A stretch of DNA of 64,000 nucleotides, taken from assembly GCF_004011695.2 (NCBI RefSeq), contig NC_082415.1, forward strand, positions 1,178,001 through 1,242,000, in the 5' to 3' direction. Each line of letters opens with the position of its first letter. The stretch's first letter is position 1. Below are positions 10,314-22,700 of the stretch, in pieces. Below the pieces are notes generated by a model. It was not told where the DNA came from. It saw only the letters and a list, made by a program, of their open reading frames with translations, and ran no database searches. The DNA comes from Ascochyta rabiei (lineage: Eukaryota; Ascomycota; Dothideomycetes; Pleosporales; Didymellaceae). The translations under genes and the position numbers were made by a program.

Positions 10314-12131
10314 ATGGCTGGCAAGCGGGAACACGATGAAAATGTAGAGAACACCCTACGTAAACAAAGCTGCGGTTCTGTCGAAGCTCGACTATCTAAA
10401 AAACAGAAACAAGACGGCTCTGCCACGGACACCGCCTACACTGTTCGCCAAATTCTGGAGTTCAAAGACGGAATATCCAAAATCAAAAACTGGAAGAGCA
10501 ACACGATTAAAGAAAAGCATGTCCAAATCATCTACTGGTCTGACATTGAAGGCCTCAGCAGAGTGGAATGCGCTAAAAGATACCCAAACAAGAATGGCAA
10601 CCCATGCTCAGCCACCGCTATCTATAAAATTTACATTAAACATGCGCCTCGATTTTATGCGGAGAAAGGAATAGTGTTTATCCCTTCCGCACAACGTGCC
10701 ACCTGTCGAGCACAAGTCCATGCGCCTACATATCTCCCAGCGCAGAGACCTGGGCACATTGGAAGTCGTCAGACGACTGATAAACATTTCGGGGTGCCTT
10801 ACAAGGAGTCAAGACTGGATGAGGAGCTCAAGGAACTCTTCAATGGTCTTTCTGAAACTGCAGTGCCAGTGGCAGACCCCCGACATTATCAAAAAAGACG
10901 GGATCATGACCAGGGCATTGAAGCGACAGTAATGCAGAGCGACAGTGACGAAGCAAGCTTAGATGAAGAAATGATTAGATTCAGATGCGAACTCGGCGAT
11001 ATACGATACGAATGTTCAAGCACGATCGAGATGAAGCGGGTATGCGCTATGGAGTTTTGCAAAGTCATTCGGGAGGCACTGCAAGATAATCCGGATATCT
11101 GCACTATTCAATACGGCCCTGAGTTCAGTGCTGACACCGTTTCTCGGTTTGTGGCTTGCTGCTCGCCAAAACTGCAGCCAAGCCTACCAAGCCACATTAC
11201 TACCAGCTTTGGTGTCTTCAAGCAAGAATGGACGATGCCAGAGCTCGAAGACCTTTGCGTTTTCGCCATCAGCGTAGGCGCACCCGACATCTGCGATATG
11301 GTTATTGACTTCTGGCACAAAGAGATGCAAGGACCAGAGCAGCGGGTAGTGCACAATGAATTTGGTGATGCTCATGTCTTCAGCATCCTTGACTTCGAGC
11401 CAGAATTTCTGAACTTCCTCCTAAAGAACAATGTGAGGGGGTTCAAATTCTTCCTGAATGTCCTAATCATGCATGGTCAGACGGGTCCTGACCTGCTTTG
11501 CGATATGCATTTGAGAAATTGGCATACGAAGGTCAAGAATGCACTCATCTCAATCATGAAGTCTAGTCATGCAATTGACCTGGTCGCCACTCCTCCAGAG
11601 ATAATTTGTGACTTATTCCACCACCATGATTCTGAAGAACACACGCGCTGCTATAAGCGTCAAACTCTTGGCCCACCACCACAACTGGCGTTCAAAACAC
11701 CGCGTCCGGGAACGAAAGCACCCACACCTGGAGCGCAGGGCTTGCACCCCTCTTACGATACGGACTCCAACGACGCACAAGAAGCAATACTCCAGATATC
11801 AGTTCCATCTTTCCCCTGCGTGCGCAACCGATACGCTCGAATCAAGGACAGCGATCGTCTTCCGGGCTTCGATGATGACGTGTCTGATCGTCTACGGAAG
11901 ATAAGGAACATGCACTTCGACAATCGTCTGTATTACGCGGACCCAAAACACAATGCTCACTATGATACAAAGACAATCTGCGAGGATAAGATTCGCCTTG
12001 TGAGAAGGAAGATAAGCTTGTTCAAGGAAGAAGGCATTGAGTTGTCCGATGGTGAGTTTGAAAGACTAATGGGTAAGTCAACGGGGTCGGACTTGGGGAC
12101 GGAAGAGGATGACGATGAGGTCAAGGACTAA
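10314..12131 (+). CDS. Hypothetical nuclear-type protein with HTH-like and BTB-like regions
   Basis: This single-exon frame encodes 605 residues. Residues ~25-35 hold a basic cluster (LSKKQKQ). Residues ~60-120, from TIKEKHVQIIYWSDIEG to ATAIYKIYIKH, look like a helix-turn-helix of the kind that reads cell-identity or transposase-like targets. Residues ~215-380 (from RFRCELGDIRYECSS through LNFLLKN) resemble a diverged BTB/POZ fold: ligand-sensitive beta start, helical body, Cys and Phe at core positions. The C-terminus (after residue ~480) is charged and ends in an acidic tail. I do not recognise a characterised family member. The two-domain reading is inference from pattern only, but coding status is well supported by length and composition. 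Confidence 0.65.
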   Translation: MAGKREHDENVENTLRKQSCGSVEARLSKKQKQDGSATDTAYTVRQILEFKDGISKIKNWKSNTIKEKHVQIIYWSDIEGLSRVECAKRYPNKNGNPCSATAIYKIYIKHAPRFYAEKGIVFIPSAQRATCRAQVHAPTYLPAQRPGHIGSRQTTDKHFGVPYKESRLDEELKELFNGLSETAVPVADPRHYQKRRDHDQGIEATVMQSDSDEASLDEEMIRFRCELGDIRYECSSTIEMKRVCAMEFCKVIREALQDNPDICTIQYGPEFSADTVSRFVACCSPKLQPSLPSHITTSFGVFKQEWTMPELEDLCVFAISVGAPDICDMVIDFWHKEMQGPEQRVVHNEFGDAHVFSILDFEPEFLNFLLKNNVRGFKFFLNVLIMHGQTGPDLLCDMHLRNWHTKVKNALISIMKSSHAIDLVATPPEIICDLFHHHDSEEHTRCYKRQTLGPPPQLAFKTPRPGTKAPTPGAQGLHPSYDTDSNDAQEAILQISVPSFPCVRNRYARIKDSDRLPGFDDDVSDRLRKIRNMHFDNRLYYADPKHNAHYDTKTICEDKIRLVRRKISLFKEEGIELSDGEFERLMGKSTGSDLGTEEDDDEVKD

Positions 12132-12555
12132 GGCTTAAATGAAGAGACCGGATCGGCTTGTGAGAGCAGTTTGCTTTGAGGGTTAGAGATGCAATCACAA
12201 GCGGTTAGTTAAAGTTTCTTGAGTCCACGTTGTTGAGGAGATAGATACTTCGCTATACGAGGAACAGCAGAGCTATGTTGCTTGGGAATAACACGCGATA
12301 TGAAGTAAGAGAGTGTCTAAGTTTCCAATAATTTTGTCAACCATACACTTCATGGACCTGTAATGCTATCCTGTAGCGGTTGAGGTATGCTCCAACTTCT
12401 ATATGCCCTCTGTCTTAACACTGTCCGTGTCCAAATCCGGTTAAACCGGACATGTGCACTTGCTGCCCGTAGATGTGGCAGTCGCAGTACCTACTGCATG
12501 CACGTGGTGTTGTATTAACCTGATTGCTGATTCTTATCGACGCTATAGTCGAACT

Positions 12556-13323
12556 CTAGACCTCGACCATATCTTTGCTCGTGTCGCTGTTAGGTTGTGT
12601 GGATCGCTCATCCTGCTCAGCCTGGTCACCCTGCTCAGCACGGTCAGCGCCCTCGCCAAGGAAATCCTCTGAGTCCCGGTATTGAACATGGTCAGCCTCC
12701 ACATCGAGATAGTCTTCTCCACGCAAGAGACTGTAGCCCTTTTTTGTCGTGGTCTCGGTTGTGCCGGAGATGAACTTCGCTTGACAATTAGGGCATTGCT
12801 GACAAGTGCTGCCCTTTTTGTAAAGTTTCGAGAGCAGAGACTTGTAGGGAACTTGGTTTTGTATAAAATAGGCATGGACGAGCCTGGAAACGTCAATGCT
12901 TTTCATGTGTTCTCGTGAAAACGGGCCTTACATGTTTATAATCATAGGAGCTGTGGTGAACCCTACCAGTAGTCCGAAGCCTCCTGTACTGAACTCAAGG
13001 ATCTCGATGGACCAGCAAGGGACCAGCACACCGATGTATGCGGAAACCGAGGCCACGTCGAGGAGCATGAGAATTGAACCACGAGGACTTTTGCCGTGCT
13101 TCTTCATGTATTGCAGACTCATCGTGGAGGCAGCTACCGTCAGCGCCAGAGGGATGAAGGCAAAACAGAATGCCGTGGCATTTCGAGAGTCCCAGCCTCT
13201 GTTCTGATTTGCGATCGAGAGAACGGTCGCGACTATGTTCAAAGGAACGGCGACGGCAGTGGCTAGGTACGTGAGAAGGCGGAGGGGCCGTTCGAGTGAC
13301 ATGGTGTTGATGGGCTCCGTCAT
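12556..13323 (-). CDS. Four-helix membrane protein with CxxC motif and acidic tail
   Basis: Two exons, 13323-12932 and 12883-12556, join through a 48-bp GTAAGG...CCAG intron that restores frame inside an AT|G Met codon (239 residues). The first ~150 residues contain four hydrophobic segments, around LLTYLATAVAVPLNIV, FCFAFIPLALTVAAS, LMLLDVASVSAYIGVLV and FGLLVGFTTAPMIIN. Exon 2 adds a soluble cytosolic part with CQQCPNCQAKF (CxxCxxC) and a tail rich in Glu/Asp. Start could instead be Met8 (13302). The fold is typical of small fungal 4-TM proteins of unknown role. The Cys cluster may bind metal, which is inference. Confidence 0.65.
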
Positions 13324-15091
13324 TGGTCGATATCAAAAGAGTGGTCGAGATGTATTGATGTATGATGAAGGTGACAACGAACCACGGGAGTTGATAAGCG
13401 TCTGAAAATCTCCTAGGCAACCATAAACCAGCCGCCAAGAAAGCGCCGCTGTAGAGTTGCGTCGACACACTGAACGCCTTGCCCATATATCCAATCAACT
13501 CTGCATTTGGCAAATGTTTCGATACGAAGGCCCCTCATTTCGTATCCAAGCGAGGAAGCAATGCTCGCGTACGAACCAATGAGTGTCGGAAGGAGGTGGC
13601 TGGGTGTACCGAAACGGCATAGCGCTGAATATGAGTGTCGTAAGCGTTGCATGTGGTAAACCGCAAGGCAGATTTCGGGTGTCGCGCCAACACGATCTGA
13701 AGTCGTTTCAAAGGCCACCATTTGGTATGGCTATCTTCTCTTTTCTAGCCTGCTCACATCGTGTTGAAGGTTTGAATGACAATCAGTACACGGAGTCGGT
13801 GACCATGTCTAGTCGCTCAGCGTGCGCTGTGTGACTTAAAGTCTCAATTCCAGACGCATGCTGGGTAGCGCAGGGCAACACCGTCACAGATCGAGGAGTC
13901 CACGTTGATAGCCAAATCTTTCGTAACCAATGATCGATTCCCTTGGAAGGAGAGAGCTGCGACGTTACGGTTGTTGAACAAAGAACGGATACTGCCTGTA
14001 AGGTATTTGCGAGCTCAGAACTTAGCGCGTGCAAGTGCTCTGTAGATGCTGTCAAGCAACGTGTAGCTGTCAAGAAGGTCGAGCTTCGGAAAAGCTGGCT
14101 GTCTCATCATGGCTGCCACGATCAAGTGCACTGCTGGCATGCCCAGCTGTCAAAGCTACATCATCATGTGCAGCATCCGGTTGGGAATGACTCAGATGCC
14201 GTTCTGCTCACGCGACAGGGTGTCGATAGAAAGTTGTCATGTCGTGGTTGAGCGTGACAAGGGAAAGGGGTCGCCAGCACAGACCCCGCGCTAGCATCTC
14301 ATATTCTTCACGACGTCTACGATGCTTACATGCCCTCGACAGCAATCATCAAACCTGTCACCTATTCCATCTTGTGGCTACATGCAATCGTGATCGGTGA
14401 AAATGAGGAGTCTTGATAAGTGATTCCTCCAGTGTCAGTGCACGCCACAGCACATTCAGGCTGCGACAAATGCTTTTGTCTGAGGTGATCTCGTTTCCTG
14501 CCCAAAGATGCAAACTCTTCCCCGAAGTGTTAAGACTTCATCCATATTAATGAGATATGGCGATTCTACGACCTGTGGCAGCGTCATAGGCTGTTCCACA
14601 GTATCGCCCGTTTGGTTCGCATCGAACATCTTCATCACACTCCCGGATTTTCAGCCGTCCTGTCTTGTCTAGTTATATTGAGAAGAGTATACAAACATCT
14701 GATTAGAGGCTGTGAATGCGACTTGTGATAAGTGCCAAATATCGAAACGGGTAAAGTTCTGCGACATCCGCCATCGTGTGCTACTCGCGCGTGTGATAGC
14801 GAGCATTGTGTGATATGCTTTCACCAAGAGTTGCAGATGCTTGTACATATTGTTGAGATGAGAGAGTTTGTTGTAAGTTCTGACATTCAGATACTTTCAC
14901 TTCACATGAAAGACCTGTTCGCGCCAAGCACGCCTTCACTTCCCCAGGATTTCGACGAGGACTAGTCCCCAACTCGCACACACCCACCTACTTTTATAAC
15001 CATCGATTAAGCGGTCGACTTTTCGACCACCTCTATCACCACGGCGCTCAACTTTCAACTCCACAGACGCCACGTCGCGCAAATCGCAGTC
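13324..15091. other. Gene-free interval
   Basis: Only short overlapping frames without domains are present. The final ~100 bp, with CT-rich tracts, look like the leader of the alpha/beta hydrolase gene. No repeats or RNA genes were recognised. Confidence 0.4.
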
Positions 15092-16291
15092 ATGGGCGTC
15101 CTCGCTATCATCCTCGCTGCCTGCATCACGCTGGTTGTGCTCTTTGAACCTATCTACGCTGTCGTCATCCCAGGTCCAGACGATGCGCATGCTTACAAGG
15201 TCGCGGTGGCCAACTTCCCACTGACTAACATCGCACATCAAGATCCACATGACCCACAGCTCAACCGCAAGCTCGAAGTCAGCCTGTTCCTTCCGGTGAA
15301 GAAGACGGATTGTACTGGCGAGCATGTCAAGCTGTATATGCCGCCTGGCGTCGCGCACGCGTCTGATGTGCAATTCTTCGGCAACAAGAGCACTGGTGTC
15401 TTCGCGAAGATGGAGTACAAGGTCTGCAGTGGTAGCCGTCAGACCATCGACGCCTCCAAGCACCCCATTGTATTCCTGGAACCTCAAGTCGGCACTAGTA
15501 GATTTCTGTACAGCACACTAGCTCGTTTCATGAGCGCAAACGGTATGGCTGTCGCTCTTATCGACCACTCACACGAGTCCACTATCAGCCTGGATGAGGC
15601 AGTCGACGGTGAGGCTCCCAGAAACGACTCAGTCGGCTTGAATCCCTTTACAGAACTCACGGCTTGGAACGAGACCGTGACCAAGACCATCGATACGCGC
15701 ATTGAAGACATCAACGCCGTGTTGCAAGGACTCAGCGACGTTTCCTTCTTGCAGCGCCAGTTCCCCTCCCTCAAATTGAACGCCACCTTCGACACAAGCT
15801 CTTACACTGTGGTCGGGCACGGTATCGGTGGTACAACAGCCACCACACTTAGCATGCTTGACCCACGTGTCCGCTTCTCGATCAACCTCTCAGGCAGTGC
15901 ACCGCTCCTGCAGCATCCCACCTCAGCCGACATCTACTTCTTCGGACGCTCAGACTTCCGCCGCGAGAACGACATCCACTGGTCTGCTACGTGGAAGAAT
16001 CTTGGTGGCAAGGCAACAGAGTGGGATCTTAAGGATGCTGGCTTGTTCGACTTCTCAGACCTACCATGGGTTGTTGATCTGGCGCGCAAGGATGAGAAGA
16101 TGACCATCAAGGAGGTGAAGGGACTGCATGGCTCTCTGGGTCCTTTCGGATTCCATGGCACGGCATGCTTTTTGGAGGCGTATCTGAAGGCTGAATTGGT
16201 AGTACCAAAGGATTTTGGTGCAATCGGAGACTGCGTACGCATGTTCGATCAGATGGTACCCTACTCAGGTCCTGTTAAGGCTGTGATTTGA
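15092..16291 (+). CDS. Alpha/beta hydrolase, PAF-acetylhydrolase-like, with Gly at the nucleophile position
   Basis: The single exon encodes 399 residues with an N-terminal signal peptide or anchor (residues 1-23). The strand order and the segments PIVFLEPQVGTSRFLY, ALIDHSHESTISL and TVVGHGIGGTTATTL match the platelet-activating-factor acetylhydrolase/lipase group. These enzymes hydrolyse esters with a Ser-Asp-His triad. Here the nucleophile elbow GxSxG reads G-H-G-I-G: residue 244 is Gly (codon GGT at 15821-15823), one base from Ser AGT. Candidate Asp (YFFGRSDF) and His (KGLHGSLGPFGFHG) remain. Several N-glycosylation sequons fit a secreted protein. It is likely a catalytically dead or altered member, unless the base is a sequencing error. 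Confidence 0.82.
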   Translation: MGVLAIILAACITLVVLFEPIYAVVIPGPDDAHAYKVAVANFPLTNIAHQDPHDPQLNRKLEVSLFLPVKKTDCTGEHVKLYMPPGVAHASDVQFFGNKSTGVFAKMEYKVCSGSRQTIDASKHPIVFLEPQVGTSRFLYSTLARFMSANGMAVALIDHSHESTISLDEAVDGEAPRNDSVGLNPFTELTAWNETVTKTIDTRIEDINAVLQGLSDVSFLQRQFPSLKLNATFDTSSYTVVGHGIGGTTATTLSMLDPRVRFSINLSGSAPLLQHPTSADIYFFGRSDFRRENDIHWSATWKNLGGKATEWDLKDAGLFDFSDLPWVVDLARKDEKMTIKEVKGLHGSLGPFGFHGTACFLEAYLKAELVVPKDFGAIGDCVRMFDQMVPYSGPVKAVI

Positions 16292-16539
16292 TCACTTCGA
16301 ACTCACTTAAGAGTATGTTGCTTTCACTGACGGTCATGTGGGACAAAGGTTGAGAAGAATATGAGTATGCAAACAGCACTCTGGAGACATGGAAAGAAGG
16401 CAAAGAAAGACGCAAGAGCGGATAAATCTCGAAGGGTAATAAAACTTTGTTTAAGTGTTTTCACACCATTCCTTTGATTTGCAAGGCCCCAAATCTCCTT
16501 TCGCCGAATTCACTCGGTCTTTTGAAGCTCTACTGTAGG

Positions 16540-16761
16540 CTAATATCCAAGACTCCTACCGCACAGCTGCAGTATCTGCGCTGTGATCTCCGGAACAAAT
16601 TTGTGTTTCTGGACCATAACCTTGGTTGGACGGTCTACATGATCGACCGTGATAGCAGGTTGATCTGGCAGTCTTTGTGTGTTGGTGTTGTGGAGAGGTA
16701 GTGCAACAGCTACGGTTGTGACGAGTGCTGTTGCAATGAAAATGATGGTGTTTGAGTGCAT
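16540..16761 (-). CDS. Small secreted protein candidate (73 aa)
   Basis: The frame begins with a textbook signal peptide: MHSNT, a hydrophobic core IIFIATALVTTVAVA and a likely cleavage after ALP. The mature part is ~50 residues, polar, with one Cys. No pro-domain, repeat or known family is seen. It might extend by a further exon downstream. Signal peptides of this quality are uncommon in random frames, which is the main support. Confidence 0.45.
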   Translation of the reverse strand: MHSNTIIFIATALVTTVAVALPLHNTNTQRLPDQPAITVDHVDRPTKVMVQKHKFVPEITAQILQLCGRSLGY

Positions 16762-19700
16762 GCTGGCTCTTTGGTGGGACTTAAGTGATTGGACGTGCAG
16801 AAGTATCTTACTCGCTGCTCAGGTAGTTCGTGGGTATTTTGGTGAGAACCAGAAGAATTGGTTTAATGAGCGAATGTGTAGCCGAGATGTCGCCGAAGAA
16901 TGCCAGATGAGTTGGGGAAGGGTGCAACGAGGGAAGGTATAAGGTGGTCCCTCGATCTATGACCGCATTTCTTTTCTCCAAAGTCTGTGCTAGTATGCAT
17001 GACGACGCCACGTCAAATTCAACCACTTGCAAAATGCCATACAACGCTGTGGTTGTGTGTTTCCATCTTAGCCTGAACAAATCTGAGAGCGAAACCGTCA
17101 ATTGTGAGGTACGAACAAACCATGTGGTAGCTTTGCCACCTAACAGCAGGACCGACAGTTAGACTGTGTTCGACTATACACCCGATTCATGCAGTCGCCA
17201 AGTCTGATATGTTGACATGTGTGGTGTTGCGTGGGTCCACGGACATATACAGCCGACGGCCATACACGACGGTGATTGGAATGTGGAACGTGATTCAGGG
17301 GCAGCATGACCACTGTGTGTAACATTTCATGTTCCTAATCGACCAACGGTATTGTATAGCTACCTGCGCTATAGTGGACAGAGCCTTGAGATCGTAGGAA
17401 TTTCCGAAATGGTGTATGTGACAGTCATAAGGTGAAGGGTGTAGACACCCAATCTTGCCAGCCTCAGTGATTCGTATGCTGTACGATGAGATGATGGAAG
17501 CTCCAACTCGAGGGCTCAGAAGCTGCCCGAGGTAATGCCTTACGGAATGTCAATGTGAATTCGGTTGGAGAATCCTAACCGAATTCACATTGACATTCCG
17601 TAAGGACCAGCGAGTCCTCCAAAAGAGTAGGAGGCCAAATGTCTCGGTTCGCGAAAACATTCAGCGGGTTTTCGACACTTTGAACTCATGAGTGTTCGCC
17701 TCTTTGATGTACGAAATGAACGTACCGCAACAGGTTTGATAGAAAGACATTTTCGTCTCCTCTCTGCGCTACGCCTGCCATCATGATCCAGCTCCTCAAG
17801 TTCTATGTTGACCGGTTGCAGCAAAACTGAATCTTTTGGCTCGGACGTACTCGCAAGTCCAGACGAGAATAAGCCGGTGAGCTTGTCATAAGGCGTCATG
17901 AAGAGGAAATATAGGATGTGTGAGAGTTACTGCAAGCATTTGCAAGGCATCATCCATGCTCATATACTGCTCTCTACTGTCCCATACGGGACCCTTCATT
18001 CCTGCGCCAAAGATTGGGACCACGGGTCGTTGCCCTTGCCATGGTGTTTAGCCTGGTCAGGAGCGTCATGTATTGAGCATAACAAGTGAAAGGAAGCTTG
18101 CAATATCAATTAGCAAACAGGCGTATGCCGTGGCACGATCGAGCGGGTGCTGGTTCGACAGACAGATGGCGTTGTGCCTGGTTGGTTTTCCACTAGATTT
18201 AAACGGATCGACCGCTACTCCGAATGTGGCTTAGTGTGTCGCGCGTTGACTCTCGTCATTCACACGCATTTGTTAGACTTCCAGGGCTTCCTGCACAATT
18301 AGCTTGGTCCTGACGAGACGACCCTGGAATAGAGCAAGGTGGGCCAGCCATTGCCGCCGCAGCGATATTGACCAATAGGGTCTCTAGGCGTACGCAAATT
18401 CTTTTGATTCCAGCTCGCTCGGATGACGTCAACGTGAGGATATTCGCAAAGCCAAGAAATTTCGTGCCATCGTCGAGGCTAGGAACCACCTACGTGGTTG
18501 AGGAAATGCTGCCTAGAGTGGCTTTGACCTGGACTTGTACTGCTACCTACGAAACCCTAGACACGTCGCAGTAAGGCTGCGACGTCCTGCTGATTTGCAA
18601 TCATGCTCGTGATATTAACAGAAACGAAAGCTTTCGCTGCAGAGGACACCGATGCGAAAATATCTGGAGATGTCGTGCAAGTGGAAATGCAGTAGTCGAT
18701 TGCCGAGCGTCCGGGATGAAGGAGACGGTGTCGGGTGCAGGATTGAGCGTGAGCCTCCAGATGAGGAGCTCTCAAGGAGGTATGTTGACTCTTGGGCCAT
18801 TTCTCGAGCAACCGTCTGCCGGTCCAAACTGACATACCGACAAGTTGCATTGCAACCTTTGAGGGCCAGCACCTTTCGTTTCTGGCTGCTGTGCGAGATC
18901 TGCAAACTCGACATCCCAACGACAGCAAAGCCAACAGTGTTCTCCAGCAACTACAGGCCAGCGGCTTTGATCTGGAACTAGCGAGCCCTCCGATTCACCC
19001 TTTCACAGCTGCTACATGAGGAGACAGGGGCCCTTTTGAACTGTCACATCGGAAAGCTCCCCAAATGGTACGCTTTCACGGAGAAGTGGTCTCAGACCTA
19101 CTCTCGACTACTCTATCTGCGAAGCCACGCTAAATACTCAAATCATGCCGGACCTTCTCAGCAACTACGACAGCACACATGTGGACCCTAGAATGCGACC
19201 GCAGCTGCAGGACGACTTGCTCTTTGACGCGGAATAATGCCTGTAAAAAGAGGTGAATAGACACCTCTCCCGCTCGTCAACAATTGAATGCCTACACGCA
19301 GCGGTCCAGGCAATTTGCAGCAAATCTCATTTTGATCGCACCTTCAACACTGGAAGCAAAAATTGCTTATTGCTGCACTGATGCGTTCCTTGCATTTCAG
19401 TCGTCACTGTTTGCGTCACGGCACAGCATCCAGAGCCGGTGTTTGGGGCCTTTGGCTTTATCTTTGCAGCACTTGAGGCCAATGGGAATATACACGGACG
19501 CACAAAACCCGTCAATCAACGAAACACCCCAACGCCTTGATTCTTGGTGCAATACTATACTAGGAGATTACGGACTGCCGTTCTTTCCCCTTAACACGAC
19601 TCAAGCCACCTTGGGCCATGCTAGTTGAGAATGCAAGTACGCATGTACACCTGCAACACACCGCGAGCGAGGAAAGGATGTGCAAGAATTCAGAAGGAAT

Positions 19701-22700
19701 TCTCTGAATCCGTGCCCGATATTGCCAAGAGTTGGCGACAAATCGCCTGCTAAGAGAGATGTGTCAGCGGAGGGACGACTACGTGTATGAATACCACAAA
19801 CACTGGAAGTCAACAAAACAACTCATGAGAAACGGACGAACCGTCGACGGTGTAATCGTACATGCCCGCGCACGCTGCAGCGCCCGAGTGTCTGTTCAAG
19901 CACCACGGTATGCATGACAAAGATGAACCCTGGCAAATACTGATCTCCCGTAGCGCGCCGTACCGGTAACCTTCGCGGATCGTAGACTCGACCCTGGAAC
20001 TTTTGGGCACAACCCTTTGAACAAGAAATAAATGCCAGATTCGAAACTGTGTCAGTCCTTCCCGTATTACAGATAGGAGGTTAGCTAAAGACCCTGCCGA
20101 CGACAGGAGTGTATTCCACGAACCGCTAGTTGGCGTGCAGATCATGGGCCAGTGGGATCAGGAAGAGAAAGTTCTAGCAATGACGGACGTGATCAGCCAG
20201 GCTCTGCAGCGGTACCGACAAACATCAATCCTAGCGTGATGATCCAAATCTCTATGAACCACTCTAGCCAGCTCGCTGACCAGTGGTGACCGGAGCACTT
20301 TCGACATTAACCAGAGAAGACAACAGCTGTTCGCCTTATCTGGTTGTGCCATAATTTTCTCATCAAGGGTAGGGGCCGCTGAAGATCTTGCTCGTGGCTG
20401 AAAAGTACAGGGTCACTTACGCTGTGCGGAGCCGTACTCCGGTCCCTCATACGTTAAGTCCTACATCACTACAAGGGGCATCGACCCACTATCATGCACA
20501 GAAAAGCACTGTTCGAGATGATCTCTGCCGGTGTTGGTTCTCAGCATCGGACGGGACTCCTACAAATTCGTGATGTCGTCATCGTTGAGGAAGCAGTCCG
20601 ACGCCTCACGCGATACTATCGCTTTCTCCTATTGTGTTTCGTACAGTGTTGTGGGTCGTGGCTTGAGATAGTTGTACTGGCAGAAGGTGTATTCGAGATC
20701 GTCTAGACTATTCCGTGGTCTAATTATCTGGAACGCGCTTGTGCCGGGCGGTAGTGTGAGGAGCCACCCAACGTGGTTAGCTACCCAAACAAGACATCAC
20801 TGTTGAAGCTTGACGCTGCAGCCTCACCCTCAGGGTGAATTACTATGAATTCCCTGAGCTCCGTTGTATAGGTGCTTCACCGGGTATGTAAAATCAAGGC
20901 CAAGATAACCACAGGTATGATGACGCTAACATAGACGGCTCTCTTCCGTCAGCTGTGGCAAGGTCAGATCTGCTATACTCGCAAGCTCATTCGCTTTAGA
21001 CATGTACGACGTCTCTTATGCCACTTATGTTACACAATACTGGAGCTGAACTGAAACTCGCCCAGTTACTATCGACACGAGGCCCTACGAGCCATCAGGC
21101 TGATCCGCACCTGCGATTCTCCGAAGTCCGATCGCCAGCTCGCCCCCAGATGTCTACACCTGCCATTCTGGTCCTATCAATACTTCTGTCCGGCAGAACG
21201 GCGTAGAATTTCCACGCTACGGATGTTGACCAACGTTCACCATGGTAGTACGCACTGTGCTGAGCTGAGAATAGTGAAGCCGAAGGTGCATTGAAGTCCG
21301 ACGGCTATGCGTAGATATAAGTATGGAGCCTTCGCATGCCAAACAGCTCCCAATACTCACTCCCCTGTACCACTCAACCGGTCACGAGCTCAGCGTATAG
21401 ATGATCCCGCCCAGCAAACTGCGGAAGAATCCACAACCCGAGTCACGACTCGTAGCAAACCTCAATGTTACCGGAAACGACCGTCGGCGACTGATCTAAT
21501 GGTGTAATTGGAAATCACGTGGAGTCTTCGGTGCGACTTGAGCACGACAATGAGGCTGCACGGGCGTCTGATTCTTACCGAGAAATACATCAAAGCCCAC
21601 GTGAGTGAGGACATCTCCGCTTCCTTCCAATATTGTGGCGTGTTCACCGCCTGTCCGTACCTGCGGTCTGTCAGCCCTACACACGTGTATCTATGCAGCA
21701 CCACTTATTCTCACACGGCTGATTTCTACCAGATACCATTGCACAGTTACCCGAGCTGTCGACTGCAGCATGCCTTATTGTTGTGCATGCGTTTACCTTT
21801 GGTTGGTTGACAAGTAGCCCGCAAGCATCCTCACCTTGTTGACCCTCAGTGCAGATCATTCAACGGACTAACGATCGCATACGCATAGATTGTACGAAAA
21901 CTTCGCCCAAGGCCGTTTATCGCTCGCGAAACACCTCGGAGAAATGCCGTGGACTGCCTGACTGAGGCTTCAGCGTTTGGCCGCCTGTAGGACAGCCAGG
22001 TTTCGGATGTCTTCGAGCTTAGCTTACGCCACAGCATGACCAGGATCGACACCGTATCTGTGTGGCGCTCTACTTAGACGGCTTGATATGAAGGTTCGGG
22101 TGGCTGGCTATCAGGTGGTGATGTTGTGTTCGGTGCTGACATCCGGCTCCCCTCAACATTCCGGCGCTTCACCCCTCAGCGGCAGGAATTCTTACGCGAG
22201 ACTTAGCCGAACTAGGCCTGGATGTGGCGATCGACCCGTTTATGGGGTGAGCTTTCTTCGACGACGCATCGCTGACCGACAGCAGCGTGGCCACCAAAGT
22301 GTCGGGTGTCGTTCTTTAACATGCTCAAGAGCTCGGGCTACCGTGTGTAACGCTCTGACACTGCATGCGCGCGCTTCCCCACTTCCGCACGGACAACTTG
22401 CATCTACTGAGCACAGCATCTGCTAGAGGGAGTTGTAGCGACCGCCATCCCAGCACTACGCCATGTCTAGTTCCCCTTCCCGTGCTGTTGTGCTGGGGAT
22501 TCCTTTCGTCACGGCTTGAAATGCCTAGCTTGGCATCTAGTCACACCTGAGTGCCGAAAGCCTGACAGAGAGGACCACGTATCGACGATGAATTCAGGAA
22601 AGCCTAGTCGTGGCTCGATGCGGCATAGGGCTGTCCCGGACCAGAACATCCTTGTGAAATCTGCCTGCGGCATATCGTATTCATGACGAGGTAGGACATT

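Noticed and set aside
22110..22330. Coding-like patches that might be a transposon integrase or other decayed gene
   Set aside because: Short similarity impressions in different frames with stops; not enough to name a family. Kept only as part of the gene-desert note.
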